A DNA stretch of 64,000 bases from Tetrahymena elliotti 4EA. Its lineage: Eukaryota > Ciliophora > Oligohymenophorea > Hymenostomatida > Tetrahymenidae. The stretch spans positions 1,574,574 through 1,638,573 of the forward strand of contig JH720303.1 of assembly GCA_000231825.2 (NCBI GenBank), given 5' to 3'. Both the position numbers and the translations under genes were made by a program. The notes under the pieces are model-generated. The model had not been told where the DNA came from. It saw nothing but the letters and a program-made list of their open reading frames with translations, and did no database searches. Positions 14,018 through 25,661 of the stretch are shown in pieces. How positions within the stretch are numbered: position 1 is the stretch's first letter; each line of letters opens with the position of its first letter.

Positions 14018-17000
14018 TCAATTAAATACTAAATTTGGAATAATAAATGACGAATAAGTTTTAGGCTATTAATTTTATTGTTAAGACTATTAACCTTATT
14101 TACTACTTGTTCCGATTTGAATCTTATTAGAACCTTGAATTTGTGATATATCTTTGTATGGTTCTGATTTTGACTCTACTAATATTTTTTAAAATGAAAA
14201 TCTTAGTTCATAAGTAAATAAATAAATTTTCTAAAATAATCTCCTTAAATTTTTAAACGAGGTAGAAAAATTGGTCAATTTTTCTAAATTGAATCTTTAA
14301 AAAAGTAAATTAATCTACCTTTCCCTTTTGTTGTTCTTAATTACTCTTCCTTCTTTTGTTGCTTAGCTTCCAATAAGTTTTTATTGCAAGGCATACATTA
14401 TATTTTATTGTAGTTTGTAGAGGGATTGCTCTTATTTATTAAATAAGATTACCTAGCTTAGCTATTTTGAACCTGCTAATTACTATTTTCGATTCCGAAA
14501 CAATCAAATAACTTATTGTTACTCTCATTAATACTATAAGGTTGTTAGTTTGCTGTTTACTATCCTTTATTTAACTATTAATCTGTAAAATAAACTTAAT
14601 ATTACTTTTTTTGTTAATGAAAATAAGAAAAAATTTACCTTAAATTATATTCTTGAATGGATCATAAATAGTGTTGCTTGTTGATGAAGAATGTTGTCTT
14701 TTTAAAGTTGTTTTTTCAACTTCTTGTTTTTAAAATCCAATTTATTATGAATAATATTTTGTGGATTAAGGAGCTTATTATTGAATTTTTTAGGAGTGCT
14801 AATTTTGAGTAATACTCAGATCTCCCTATGTTATTGATAACTTTTTCTTTTTTGGCTCATCAACTTATGTTTTTTAGTATGTCTTAACATTTTGTTGTCC
14901 TGTTTTTATATTTTGATTAGTACTATTATTGTTTATCAAATCTTCACTAATATCTGTAATTACAGATTAATATTTTGGAAGTATTTTTTTCGATACTACT
15001 TACTTAATTGGAATTTCTGTCAATTTGCTATTTTTTTTGTTTATTGCATTCAAATTATTTGAATTTAATTTATTATTTTCATACATTTCATTAACACTTT
15101 TCTCTGAGTTGTGAACATTCGAGTTAGTTTATATTTTCTTTGTTTCTATAAAAGATTTACTAATAGGAACAAGAAGTTGATCAGGGAAAAATGACTAACC
15201 TTAATTGCTATTGCTCTAAGATGTGTTCTAGGTGTAGGTTTTCTTTGATTGCTCAGCTTAATTATTAGAAATAATCTTTTCGTTTTTTTAAACTACTCCA
15301 AATTTCTATTTTTTAATATTTTCAGATATTATTTTATAGTTAACCCTTGGACTGTATGTTTTTTATTAGGGAGTTTGGTTATTGTATTAGTTATTTGTTG
15401 AAGCATTTCCATTATTAACAGATTAGTACTATTACTACAACTAAATTTACATTTGTAAAAATTCATTTTAACCTTAGCTATTGCTATGTTTTAATCCTTG
15501 TTTTAATTATAATAAAGCCTCATGATCTAACTACTTCACTTAAACATTATTTGGATTTCTGTTTTCTTAATCGATTAGCTTTTGACTTAAATTAATTTTG
15601 TCATTACATTCATTAGAATAATTTCTTTAATCTTTAATTATTTCTTAAATAGTAGTACTTTGATAATGATCCTTAAGCTGTGTTTCCTTCTGAACTTATA
15701 TTTAGTTATTATTTTAAAAGGTAGAAGGTCTTTTCTTTTATGACATAGAAACTTAGCTTTGATTGCTATTTATTTGCTGTATATATTAATTTCCATAAAT
15801 ATTAGATGCTGTTGGTTTGTTACCATTATCCCTTGCATAAACTGCAGTACTTTCTTTTTATTATTACTATATTCTTTGTTTGTATTCATTGTATTTTGCT
15901 TAAAGATGGTTATCGATCTCGTTTTAACTTGCATTTTCTTAAATAGGTGTGAAGTCAAGCTAGTTTTAAGTATAATAGTTTGGTAAAACAGAATTCAAAT
16001 CAAACGAGCCTTTTTATTAAGCTAAAGCTTGTGAAAATAAATTTTTTTTAGCTAAATTTTAAGAGTAAGTTGGAATAAGCTATTTCATGAATTCAAATTA
16101 TTATTCACTGTACGTTTTCTTTTTTGTTTATTCTTGTTACACATTCTGAAACTCTTCTTATGACTTTTTTCTCAGCTTATTATCAGATGCATTTCTAGAA
16201 TTAGGAGACTTCCTTTCCTTACTTTAAGCATTATGAGCTTATTATGCCTAAAATGAACTAGGGCTTGCTCTGTAGTTTTATCTCTGATTATTTGAATGCA
16301 TCTATGGTGATTATATTAGTTTATCTTAGTTTTGTATCTTATTCTCATTATTTTCTTTACTATAACTTGTTTAATATGGTTTTTGATTAAATTTATTTTA
16401 CTAAAGAAAAGACTAATCTGTTGTGTCTTAATTAAAAGAGTTTTGTTGCTTAAAATTAGCAGTTTATTGGTTATTGTACTAAAATTGACTGGATTAGTAG
16501 TTAGAATTGTTAAATTAGTTAATTTCTTATTTTTGCTCAAAAGGGATATAGTTTGAATTCATTATTAATTGTTAATAGTTCAAATTAGAGTTTGTATTTT
16601 AGTTAATATTTGGATAAGCTCCAGTTGTTTTGTTTGGGCTCTAAGAATAATTCTGATACTTTTATAGATTATTGTTCTGTGAAGGTAAACTATTATTTTA
16701 TTATTAATTATTAATTATCAAATTATTCATATCATAATTATTGATTGGCTAGTTATTCACCTTAAATTCTTAATATTTATTGATATTACTATCTATCTAA
16801 TTACTTGAGCTATAATTTTCTTAAATACTAATTGAGTTGCTTTTGAAAGATTATTATGGCTTTAAATCTTAGTAGGAGAGGCACTTTTAGTGAGTTGTCA
16901 GAGGATTTTAAAATTAATTATTATGAAATTATGATATTTAATAGATGTTTTGTTAAATTAAATTGGCATTATTTAGGTGTGACTTAGGAATAGAGTTGTT

Positions 17001-18887
17001 ATAAAGTTCATTTGAACTGCTTGTATGAACTTAGCTTATCTAATGGGATGAGTATCCTGAATCAATGTATTGGTTATTTTAGTGAAAATAATTCATGCTG
17101 AGATTATTGTTTTAGCCATTCTCTTGCATTTTATTGTAGTTTTGGTTATTTTATTGATTGGTAGAACGAGAATCAAATTCATAATATTAGCTTTAGCTTT
17201 AACTATTGTTTAAACCTTGATTGTTTTAATTATAATTCTGCCCTTGGAAAGAATCATGGTGTCCTCTGGTTGAGCCAGGTAGACTTTGGCTTTCAAAAAA
17301 AGGGTTGCTTTTATCACTTATCATCTGTTCTTAAAATGAACCATGCAAATTTAATTTTATCTTATTGTTTTTAGCAGAGTTAGATGTTTAAGATTGGTTA
17401 GAGCTCAAAATACTGTTAGATCCAGTTGTTTATATTAAAGAGTTTAAATTAATTTTGCTAAGAGGAACAACTTTCTTGATTAATTTATTGTTGTTGTTAT
17501 TTTATGTTGAATTTTATTTTTCTAATTTTGATTCAAATGGAGTCTGAGGCATAGACTAATTTTAAAATGTTTTAGAGCTGTTCCCTTAATCAGCTTAAGT
17601 GCTACTTCCATTGATGAAAGATAAATTGTTATTTGTAGAAACATTTAGTGATGAATTTGGACGGTGATTAGGTGCTATGCTATTAGATGAAGAACTGTTG
17701 GAAAGAGACCTTTACTAAAAATTCTAATGAACTCTTTTAATATCACTCCATTTGTTCTCTAAATCAATAAGAGATTCTAATGAATTATTATTATTGTTTG
17801 TTGTAGTCATATTTGTTATTCCTTGCGTTTGATTTGTTAAAAGTTAATTTTAAGATAGAAAATGATTGTAGTTTTATTTAATTCCTATTGGAGTGCTTAC
17901 TGAATAATTATGGAAGCCTTATTGAGAATTTGATCTTTGGTCAATATTATTCTGCTATGAATTACCTCTTACAGAATTTGTAGAGGGATCAATACCTGTC
18001 TGCTAAGAATTAGATCTAACTCCATTATTATTATTTTGGTTTTCTAAGAAATTTAATTAGTGGTTGTTTGTTCTATTTATTTAATACTAGGGCATAGAAC
18101 TCTAAGAAGTTTATATTTAATTCAAATATTGCGCTTGCTAATTTGACTGAGAAGCACACTCTTATCCTAATTTACTTGTATTTTATTGATTAGAAAGCTT
18201 TTATTAACTAAGGATCTATTATTAGTGAACATGATTGATAGGAAGGTAAGCAGGATTAAGATTTTATTCATATTTTTTATAGGAGTGTTCAGTAGGGCTT
18301 TAAAAATTGATTAAGTTACTTGCAACAGTAGAAGTTGTTTAAAATTATTATTACTCTCTCATATTAATTTCCTAAGGCTAAAAGAAAGCTTTGCTACCTT
18401 GCTAATTAGATGTTGTATTCAATCCCTTCTAATTATTTTCTTAGCTATTATTCCTTATTTCCTTGTAGTTCATCAGTGATATGGTTTTACTCCTCTACTA
18501 ATTAGTCCTATGAGCAAATGGAGACTATTGATTTTTATCAAGTGGAAATTCCTCCATAAAATCGCGATTTACAAACTATTTCTATTCAGATTTACCTTGG
18601 TATATTTCTTAATATTAAAAAAAAATTTTATTCATTTATACTTTTTGTAAAATATACTTTAATTCTTGTTTAAACAAGAGTAATTCATATTTACATTATA
18701 TTTGAATGGCATTTGAATTATCGTTTATTTGATTTAAATATGGATCTTATACTCCAATTAAATACTAGCTTTGCTATTAAAATTACTACTATATAGGTTC
18801 TTTTTACTTTTGCTAAAGCCTCATTAGATACCTCTACTCACTTAAATCTTTTAACTCAGGTATAGAGTTCTTATGCTAATAAATCAT
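14018..18887 (-). CDS. Giant Gln/Asn/Ser-rich low-complexity protein (prion-like composition)
   Basis: The frame starts at ATG 18887 (MIYQHKNSIPELKDLSEQRY). It passes a short intron near 18595-18700 into QIYQGKSEQKQFVNRDFMEE, and continues through roughly 1,500 residues dominated by Gln, Asn and Ser to TGA at 14018-14020 (C-terminus SSFIIPNLVFN). Further typical introns are seen near 14580-14640 and 14270-14320. Local islands of ordinary sequence occur, such as NNSLESLIDLENKWSDIKRV near 17770 and a CMPCNKN motif near 14390. There are no transmembrane segments, and I recognise no catalytic domain. Many Gln codons are TAA/TAG, so the standard code shatters this gene completely. Such proteins often drive condensates or act as transcriptional or RNA-binding scaffolds, but that is only a general expectation. 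It could also be two adjacent genes; I found no internal break that requires this. Confidence 0.65.
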
Positions 18888-19722
18888 TTTTAAGATTTTA
18901 TATAGTGCAGTGTGGTGTGTTATTTTGATTAAAAAAGTAAGATTTAATTATTTGCAATATTTGAATTCGTAATCACCAAAATTTAAATAATAAATAAGTA
19001 TGTGCTATTTTGAATGTAATGGTTATCTTAACTTTATATATAAAATAAAGATAGTAATTTATATATCTTATAACTATTTACTAAATTTATTAATTCATAT
19101 ATTATGCTTTATTACTCTACAGATAAGTCAACAAAAAACTTTTAATAGAAAATTTTTTCAATGACCAACCAATAAAATAAATTAATTTTTCATGATTGAA
19201 TTTTGTTGAAAAATAAAAATGAATCTTAGCTTGTAATAAAATTAAAGCTTTTTCTTAAAATATTGCCTGATTCTAAGAAAAAAATTATCAATTCAATTTA
19301 GGCGAATTTATTTCAATAATTAATATTATTTTCTAGTGTTAGTTATTAAAATTGAATTTTTTTAATTTAGGTAAAATCTAGAAATTTATTTTATAATTTA
19401 GTTTTTTGAGTTTTTTAAAGTAATTTCTTATCTCTCAACATTGAGAGAATTATTTTAATTTTTTAAATAGTTGAAAAAAAATAAATTTCTTTTATTTGAA
19501 AAGTTTTGTGGCCATTTAGAAAAAATTATCAAATATCTTAGAGATAATAAAGGTATATATTTTAATTTTTTTAAATTTTATGATCTCAATCCAATTTTTT
19601 TGTTTTATGAATTGTTATTACTTGTTCTATTCAATAGATTTTAGAATAAATTAAAAAAATTAATAATTTGTATCTATCAAAAAGAAAAAAAAAGAAAAGG
19701 GAAATCAATCATATAAATAGGA
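18888..19722. other. Divergent intergenic region
   Basis: This is the shared upstream region of the minus-strand Gln/Asn-rich gene and the plus-strand SP-RING/Kelch gene, so both promoters should lie here. It is AT-rich with no recognisable motif or exon. Confidence 0.5.
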
Positions 19723-21387
19723 ATGGCTGACATAGAAAAAATTAAATAAGAAATATTCAAGTAAAGAAAAAGATAGAAGGTTCACTCTCTTTTTAAAAAA
19801 ATACTCATAAAAGTTAATTACCTTGTTGTTACGCTATAGTAAAATGAAACTTTTTAAATTTTCTTAAAGAGTTTGTGATAAATAATTAAATTTAAAATTA
19901 TTCCTTATTTTTATGATAAAAGAGATATATTTTCAGGAGGACCAGTAGATTATCCTATCAGACATGAAAAATGTACTAGAGTTTCTTGCCTTTTCAGTTT
20001 AGATGAAATAGCTGCTGTAATTAACCAAGAAATGATAAAAACGCAAAAGTTTAATATGTTTAAGTGTCCAGAATGTGGAGCTTACTTAGATCAATCAGGA
20101 TTTTTTGTTGATCAAGATATGCTAGAAGCTATTGAAGAATTTAAAAAATTATTCCCAATAGAGTATGAAGAAGCTTGCTTAACAAACAGTGAATCTTTTG
20201 AAGTTTAAGTTGATAAAAAAAATGAATGGGTACTTAAAGTTAAGGAAAAAAATTAAACATACGTTCTTAAAGAATCAGATATGCTCACCGAGTATGAAAA
20301 GAAATACCCTACTTATTAGAGCAAGCAGACACATGAGTTTTATGAAAACGGATATGTATTTGTTAATGAGAATATAGATGCTATTAAAAACTAAAAACTT
20401 TAATCTGTTTTGTTCTTGTTCTTTCCAAGCTTGGGAAATGTATGGAAAGATGTGATTGTCTTTGAACAATTAGAAAGTAGAAAATAGACTTACTTCTAAA
20501 AGTATATGTCAGCCTGTAAAATGTACAATAAATAGTTAGGATATCACTCAATAATTGCAACAGGAGGTTTTGGTTATCCTGAATAAAAAAAGTATGAAAC
20601 AAGAGCTTTCGAAGTTAGGTTATTTACTGATGATCCTGAAACAGAAATTAAAAAAGAAGTTAATATTACAAAGCTTAGTCCTATGAATATTCCCAGAGTT
20701 TTCCATCAATTAGTTTGCTTTTAAGGTAAAGTTTATGCTTTAGGAGGATATCAGCGCGATCTAACAAAAGAAGTAGATATATCTTTGAAATCTTGTGAAA
20801 GATATGACCCAGTAACTGGAAACTGGGAGTAAATTACTGATCTTGACCATTCAAGATAGCTTTTTACAACAGTTGTTTACAAGGACAAATTATTTGTAAT
20901 TGGTGGAAAGGTATAAAAAGAGAAATCTAATATAGAAGAAGAAGACCTAACTATTGAATTTTTTGATCCTGTAAATGACAGATGGAGTTTAGTGAAGGTT
21001 TTTGATGATCAAATACCTTAAAAATACTTTACTGAAAGAGCTTACTGTTTTGTTAAAAGTAATGATACAGCAGTTATATTTGGAGGCAGAAAAGAAAAAT
21101 CCTATACAGAACAAAAGCCTTGTGATAGATCAAGAGCTGCTTCAGAATTAAATCTTTTAACAGGTAAACATTAAATTACTTCTGACTTGCTTCCTCAATC
21201 AAGCATTACCTTTGATGGTGTAACAGATTTTCAAGGTATTTATTATAATAATAGATTTATATTTGGATTTAAAAGAGTATTAAAAGAAGGTGGTAAAGAT
21301 TACCTTATCCCTTCAATTTGCAAATACCATGAAAGTAATCCTACTGATAAATTTACCTTCGAATAATATAAAAAGATAAGTATTTGA
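19723..21387 (+). CDS. SP-RING (MIZ)-like zinc finger fused to Kelch repeats
   Basis: There are two exons: 19723-19838, an intron at 19839-19922, then 19923-21387, giving 526 residues. After a basic helical N-terminus (MADIEKIKQEIFKQ), residues about 40-100 resemble the SP-RING/MIZ finger of PIAS/Siz/Nse2 SUMO ligases: VDYPIRHEKCTRVSCLFSLD, then FKCPECGAYLDQSGFFVDQD. The Cys ligands are present, but the usual His of the C-x-H-x-x-C segment is Arg here. The second half carries Kelch blades with double-Gly signatures: IIATGGFGYPEQKK, GKVYALGGYQRD, DKLFVIGGKVQKEK, TAVIFGGRKEK. A Kelch propeller next to a ligase-type finger suggests a substrate-recognition plus SUMO/ubiquitin-ligase protein; activity is inferred. 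The intron is needed because exon 1 would otherwise run into TGA. A copy of exon 1 lies downstream at 22034. Confidence 0.8.
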
Positions 21388-22033
21388 ATCTGTTATGATT
21401 AGAAATTCTTTTCTTCAAACATTCATGAATATGGGATTAATTTATAAATTAATCCTTATGTAAAATATGTTATATTTTACTTCAAATCAAATTCATTTTA
21501 AAAATATTTTTATTCTTTGTATCAATATTTCTACTTATAAAATAAATATAAGCTAATAAATAATAAATTTATTTTAATTCATAAATTTAATTTATTAAAA
21601 TTCAATCACTCAATATCAAAATTTACATTTTTACAACAAATTTTTTAATAAATATTTTAGTTTATCTAAATTGTTTTACTCAAAAAATTTTATTGTCAAA
21701 AATTATTTTTTATTTTTAGAAAGTCAATTAAAAAAATTTTCTTATCTTTGAAATTCTTTAACTTTCTTTCACAATTCTTATTGCAAAAAATAAAAAATTT
21801 ATTTTTGAAAATTTTATTTAATTAAGCTCCTAATATTTCTAGATTTTTAAAATTAAATTTAGCAAAACAAATATCTCAACAAAAATTAAAAAGTTTTAAA
21901 AATATTTTTTTTTCTTATTTTTTTATTGTTTTTTAATACATATTTATTCTTAGAATTTAGAAGAATTAAAAAAATATTATTTATTTATTCATAAGTAATT
22001 AAAATACAAATAAATCGCTTTTCAAATAGAGAA
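21388..22033. other. Intergenic AT-rich spacer
   Basis: This is the 3' flank of the SP-RING/Kelch gene. It is nearly pure A/T with long T-rich and A-rich tracts and no coding signal. Confidence 0.5.
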
Positions 22034-22140
22034 ATGATAGAATTTGAAAGCATTAAAAAGAAATTTGAAACCAAAATAGGAGATAAAAGGTTTTCTCTTT
22101 TTAATAAAATATCCATAAGGATTGAATATCTACCAATACT
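22034..22140 (+). pseudogene. Orphan duplicate of the SP-RING/Kelch gene's first exon
   Basis: This short reading frame (MIEFESIKKKFETKIGDKR, then FSLFNKISIRIEYLPIL) resembles exon 1 of the gene at 19723 (EKIKQEIFKQRKRQKVHSLF, then KKILIKVNYLVVTL). Shared features are IK..., SLF.KI.I and YL. DNA similarity is also visible around the shared CTCTTTTTAA and CATAA blocks. It ends at a GTAAACC donor in the same codon phase as the real exon: 107 nt against 116 nt, both leaving two bases. No SP-RING or Kelch sequence follows before the next gene. I read it as a relic of a partial tandem duplication. Alternatively it is the first exon of a small unrecognised gene. Confidence 0.45.
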
Positions 22141-22944
22141 GTAAACCTTTAAAAATTTAATTATGGATAAAAAGAAAAAAAAATAATAAAAAACAATAAT
22201 TTATTGAGTTTCTTTTTTCATAAATAATATATTATTTAGTTCATTTACAAAAGTTATATTTTTGTGTAAATTTATTTTATATACTTTTAATCTTAATATT
22301 ATTTCTAATAATATTTTTTAATAAATTGATTAATAGATTAATATTCTATTTTTTCAATTATTGAATTTGTTTATCTTAAATATTTAATAAGTTGATGAAA
22401 AATTAAACTTTGAGTTGGCTATGAATGAATTTCATATAATAGATTTCTAATACACAATAAAAAAAAAGAAATATGAAATAAGAATTATATCAAAAAAAAT
22501 GTATATGTTTTTATAATTAAAGAAAATATAATTTTTCTTGTTATAGTTTATTTCAATAGGTTTGATATTTACTGTAAAAAAAAGTATGTTGGTGAGTCCT
22601 TGAAATACTCAATAAGTTAGTATTTTAAACGGACATAATATTGGTTTTTTGCTTTTTCAAATAAAAGTAATTAAAATCAGTATAATTTTTTATATTTTAG
22701 CTGAATAACTTGAACCTTTTTGGTAATAGCATTATTAAAACTATAATTAAAAGAAAGAAGATAGAAAAACCAAATTCTTTACATATAAAAAGCTACTATA
22801 GATATTTCATAGAATAAAGTTTCCTAGTCCTTAAACAAGTTTAGCAACAAGAAAATTTTTTAGATTCATTTTTAAATATTTAAGAAACAAAAGATCATTA
22901 AATATTTTCAATATTCATAGATTGATTATTGATAGTTTAGTATA
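22141..22944. other. Spacer and 5' flank of the arrestin-fold gene
   Basis: AT-rich sequence. Short ATG-started frames occur (for example from 22422), but none shows a recognisable motif. The last 150 bases, somewhat less AT-extreme, are probably 5' UTR of the following gene. Confidence 0.4.
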
Positions 22945-24123
22945 ATGGGAAATTGTAGCATTCAAGAAAAGAATAAAGAAGAAATTGGTAAAATTGAGGT
23001 TTTGCTTGATAAAACTAGAATTAGCAGAGGAGAGACTATTACTGGCCGTTTAAAACTCTTTTTGAAGAAGGAGTATCCTGGTAGATAAATATCAGTTCGT
23101 ATTAGAGGAATTGAGTCAATTAAGAAAGGAATTGAATTTGCTGAAAATGAAATATTTGGTGATACAATTTTGTTGGTAGCTGTAAACTAAATGAAGGAAG
23201 GGGAACATAAATTCTTTTTTGATTATGCAGTTCCTGATAAGTTATAATCTTAGTTTTCAAGCAGGGTAATGTCAGAACAACCTTAGTATGCAGTTAGTAT
23301 GGTCTATTAAATTAAAGGAATACTAGAGCCAGTAGAGCTTTTATAAGATGAATATGACAGGATAGAAGGATCAACATACTTTTCATTACTAGCAGAAGTA
23401 TCTCAAGAGGGTATAAGTAGCAATAGTACAGGAAAGCTCAAAAATGAGCATGGAGAATACGGAAATGTAGAAATAGGTTTAAAAAGCAATAAAGCTGCTT
23501 ATGATAGTAGTGAGTCAGTTACAGTTGATATAAATATAAATAACACGGATGTTACTATTCCTTTAGAATCCCTCACTTTCAATTTGATCAAAGAAATATA
23601 GTTTAATGGAAAAACAAAAAATCAATATATTAAGCATGTTAGAAGGGAGTTTAATGGAGATCCGGTCAAAGATATAATATTATCTCAAGATATAAAATTT
23701 GAAAGAGGTGAGTTAGATTAGGCAGCTACTAAATCAGCAACATTCGAGCTTCCTCATAACTTATAGCCATCTTTTTAAGGAAAATAATTCTCTTGTAAAT
23801 ACTTTTTTGAGTTGTATGCTCACTATGTAAAAGGCCCAACTAATTTCATAGATGCTAAAGCAAGATTAAAATTAAATATAATTCCTGAAAAGATGAGAAA
23901 TATAGTTGATCCTTCCAAAAAAATAGCCAAAGCAAATAATACTAGCATGCATAAATCTAAAATAAAAAGTGATTTTTACTCTTCATAATTACCTTTCAAT
24001 TCTGCAAGAAAAGAAGAAACCATAAGCTCAAAGTAGCTAGACGAAACAGTCAATCATAATCCTCTTACTAAATCATAATATGCATCAGTGAATGATCAAA
24101 AAGAAATAAATATTGTTGTTTGA
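22945..24123 (+). CDS. Arrestin-fold protein with N-myristoylation signal
   Basis: This is a single-exon gene of 392 residues. It starts MGNCSIQEKNKEEI: Gly2, Ser5 and Cys4 suit N-myristoylation plus possible palmitoylation, which would place it on membranes. Residues 15-180 look like an arrestin-N beta-sandwich (IEVLLDKTRISRGETITGRL, HKFFFDYAVPDKL). Residues 190-320 look like the arrestin-C sandwich (VTVDININNTDVTIPLESLT, then FELPHNLQPSF, then KYFFELYAHYV). This is the pattern of alpha-arrestin/VPS26-type proteins that act as cargo or receptor adaptors. The C-terminal 70 residues are polar and Ser/Lys-rich. I see no PPxY motif that would recruit HECT ligases. Partner and cargo are unknown. 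Confidence 0.8.
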
Positions 24124-24665
24124 TCAAATAAAGTAAACAAGCTAAATAACCAACCAACGAACTTTAACAATTCGAAATAAAAAAACTCAAATTTAGTACA
24201 AGATTTGAGTTATTTGATCGTATATATAAAATTAATAAAGCTTCTTAAGTAACAAAATCTGTAAAAAAAAATGTTTTAGAATCCAAGTTAATATTTTAGT
24301 TTAAAATATATTAATTAAATATATAAATACATCCACACACCCACTCTTACATACATATTATTTTATAAAACTCTTTGCAATTTTTGTTTTGAAAATCCAA
24401 CTTTTTTGCAAAAAACTTTTCTTTTTTTCTTTTTATTGAGAAAGCATTGTTTGGAGACCTCTCTTTGATTTATCTTAAAATTATATATTTTTTTGCATAT
24501 GATTCAATTTATTCTTGAAAAAATACTTTAGAACTTGTTAATTCAATCTCCTTTGATTTTTGGTTGAAAGAATTTTCTAAATTTCAATATAAAACTAGCA
24601 AGACAAAAAACTTATCTTATCTGTTTGAATTTAGTTTGAATAAAAGGATTGATTCTATAAAAATA
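24124..24665. other. Intergenic spacer with a 3' inverted repeat
   Basis: AT-rich. A perfect 9-bp inverted repeat (AACTCAAAT at 24184-24192 and ATTTGAGTT at 24203-24211, 10-base loop) sits about 60 bases after the arrestin-fold stop codon, within the likely 3' UTR. The rest shows no structure. Confidence 0.45.
24184..24211. repeat. Inverted repeat (hairpin) in the probable 3' UTR of the arrestin-fold gene
   Basis: The arms AACTCAAAT and ATTTGAGTT are exact reverse complements with a 10-base spacer. It could fold in the mRNA and affect 3'-end formation or stability. Chance occurrence in AT-rich DNA is possible. Confidence 0.4.
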
Positions 24666-25046
24666 ATGGATAAAGAAGATTTTAGATAGGCTTTAAAGTA
24701 GTCAGCAAATTTAGAAAATAGAAGAATATAAATTGCTAACTCAGTTAGATGTTTAGATTGTTCAAATATGAATTCAAGTATTGAACATGTAGAGTCTCCT
24801 ATTGCTAGAAACCAAAGATAAGTTGTTAATACTTTAATTAGGAAGGGATATACAGATAGAGAGATATATGAAGAATTTAGTGGTATTTTTGGTAAGCATT
24901 CAATTATTGAGGTAAGATATACAGATGGAATAAGTAAAACTTAAATGTAAAGTAAATAATTTTAATCTGGATTAGTGTGTATTTCTACTTTGGCTACTCC
25001 TTATTTAGGTTACAGATTATTTAGAAAATTCTTCTTTAAAAAGTGA
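24666..25046 (+). CDS. CcmH-like cytochrome c maturation protein (mitochondrial system I)
   Basis: This is a single-exon gene of 126 residues. The core, residues about 25-90, matches the CcmH/CycL/NrfF family: VRCLDCSNMNSSIEHVESP contains the redox CxxC. It is followed by ARNQRQVVNTLIRKGYTDRE and IYEEFSGIFGKH, the conserved three-helix bundle (IA..R..V...I..G..D.EI). The C-terminal segment (GLVCISTLATPYLGYRLF) could be the membrane anchor. In system I, CcmH reduces apocytochrome c and assists haem ligation at the inner membrane. Ciliate mitochondria are known to use system I, with CcmF in the mitochondrial genome, so a nuclear CcmH-like gene is expected. I see no strong presequence, although the first 20 residues are Gln/Arg-rich. 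Confidence 0.75.
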
Positions 25047-25661
25047 AAAATAGTAGATAAATATATAAAATAATATTCAAAATGAGAATACTTTCAATAT
25101 ATTTTTAAAAAAATAAATATTTATTTGTACATTTTTATTTATTTTATTCTTATTTTCTTAAGTTTAAAATAAAGATAAAAGCATAAAAATTGTTCAAAAT
25201 CTTAATAAAAAAATAAATGAAAAAATGAGTAAAATATATATATGTTAAATGATGAATAAACATTGTTATTAATATTTTAATTCTATCATAAATATTTCAT
25301 TGCCTAATTTTATTTAGATCTTTGTAACAAAAATTATTTAGCAAACAAATTCTGATTAGAAAAATTTATGACTCGCCTCACACTGGTGAGAATATTTATT
25401 TTTTTTTTAGATATCTTTCTTTTATTACTAAAATTTAAACAAAAATTTAGAATTTATTATCAAAAAATTTATTGGTGTTGTTAGAATAGCAAGAAATCAA
25501 CTTTTATCATAGAAGAATTGGGTTAAGTGAGTGATTGATTGAGTGATAATAAATATCTATTCAAACAAATAATTTTGTATTTAATTTGTTTACGAAAAGG
25601 AATCAGAAAACAAAATTTGAATTAGAATTGATTTTCTATAATTAGTAAAAGTTATTCAAAA
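25047..25661. other. Intergenic AT-rich spacer
   Basis: Holds the 3' flank of the CcmH-like gene and the promoter side of the polyproline gene. No coding signal. A short GAGTGATTGATTGAGTGAT-type direct repeat lies near 25530. Confidence 0.45.

Noticed and set aside
15759..16556. Overlapping frames on both strands (for example 15759-15986 + and 16316-16540 -)
   Set aside because: They lie inside the minus-strand Gln/Asn-rich gene in other frames; the coding frame is supported by continuous Q/N-rich translation with TAA/TAG as Gln.
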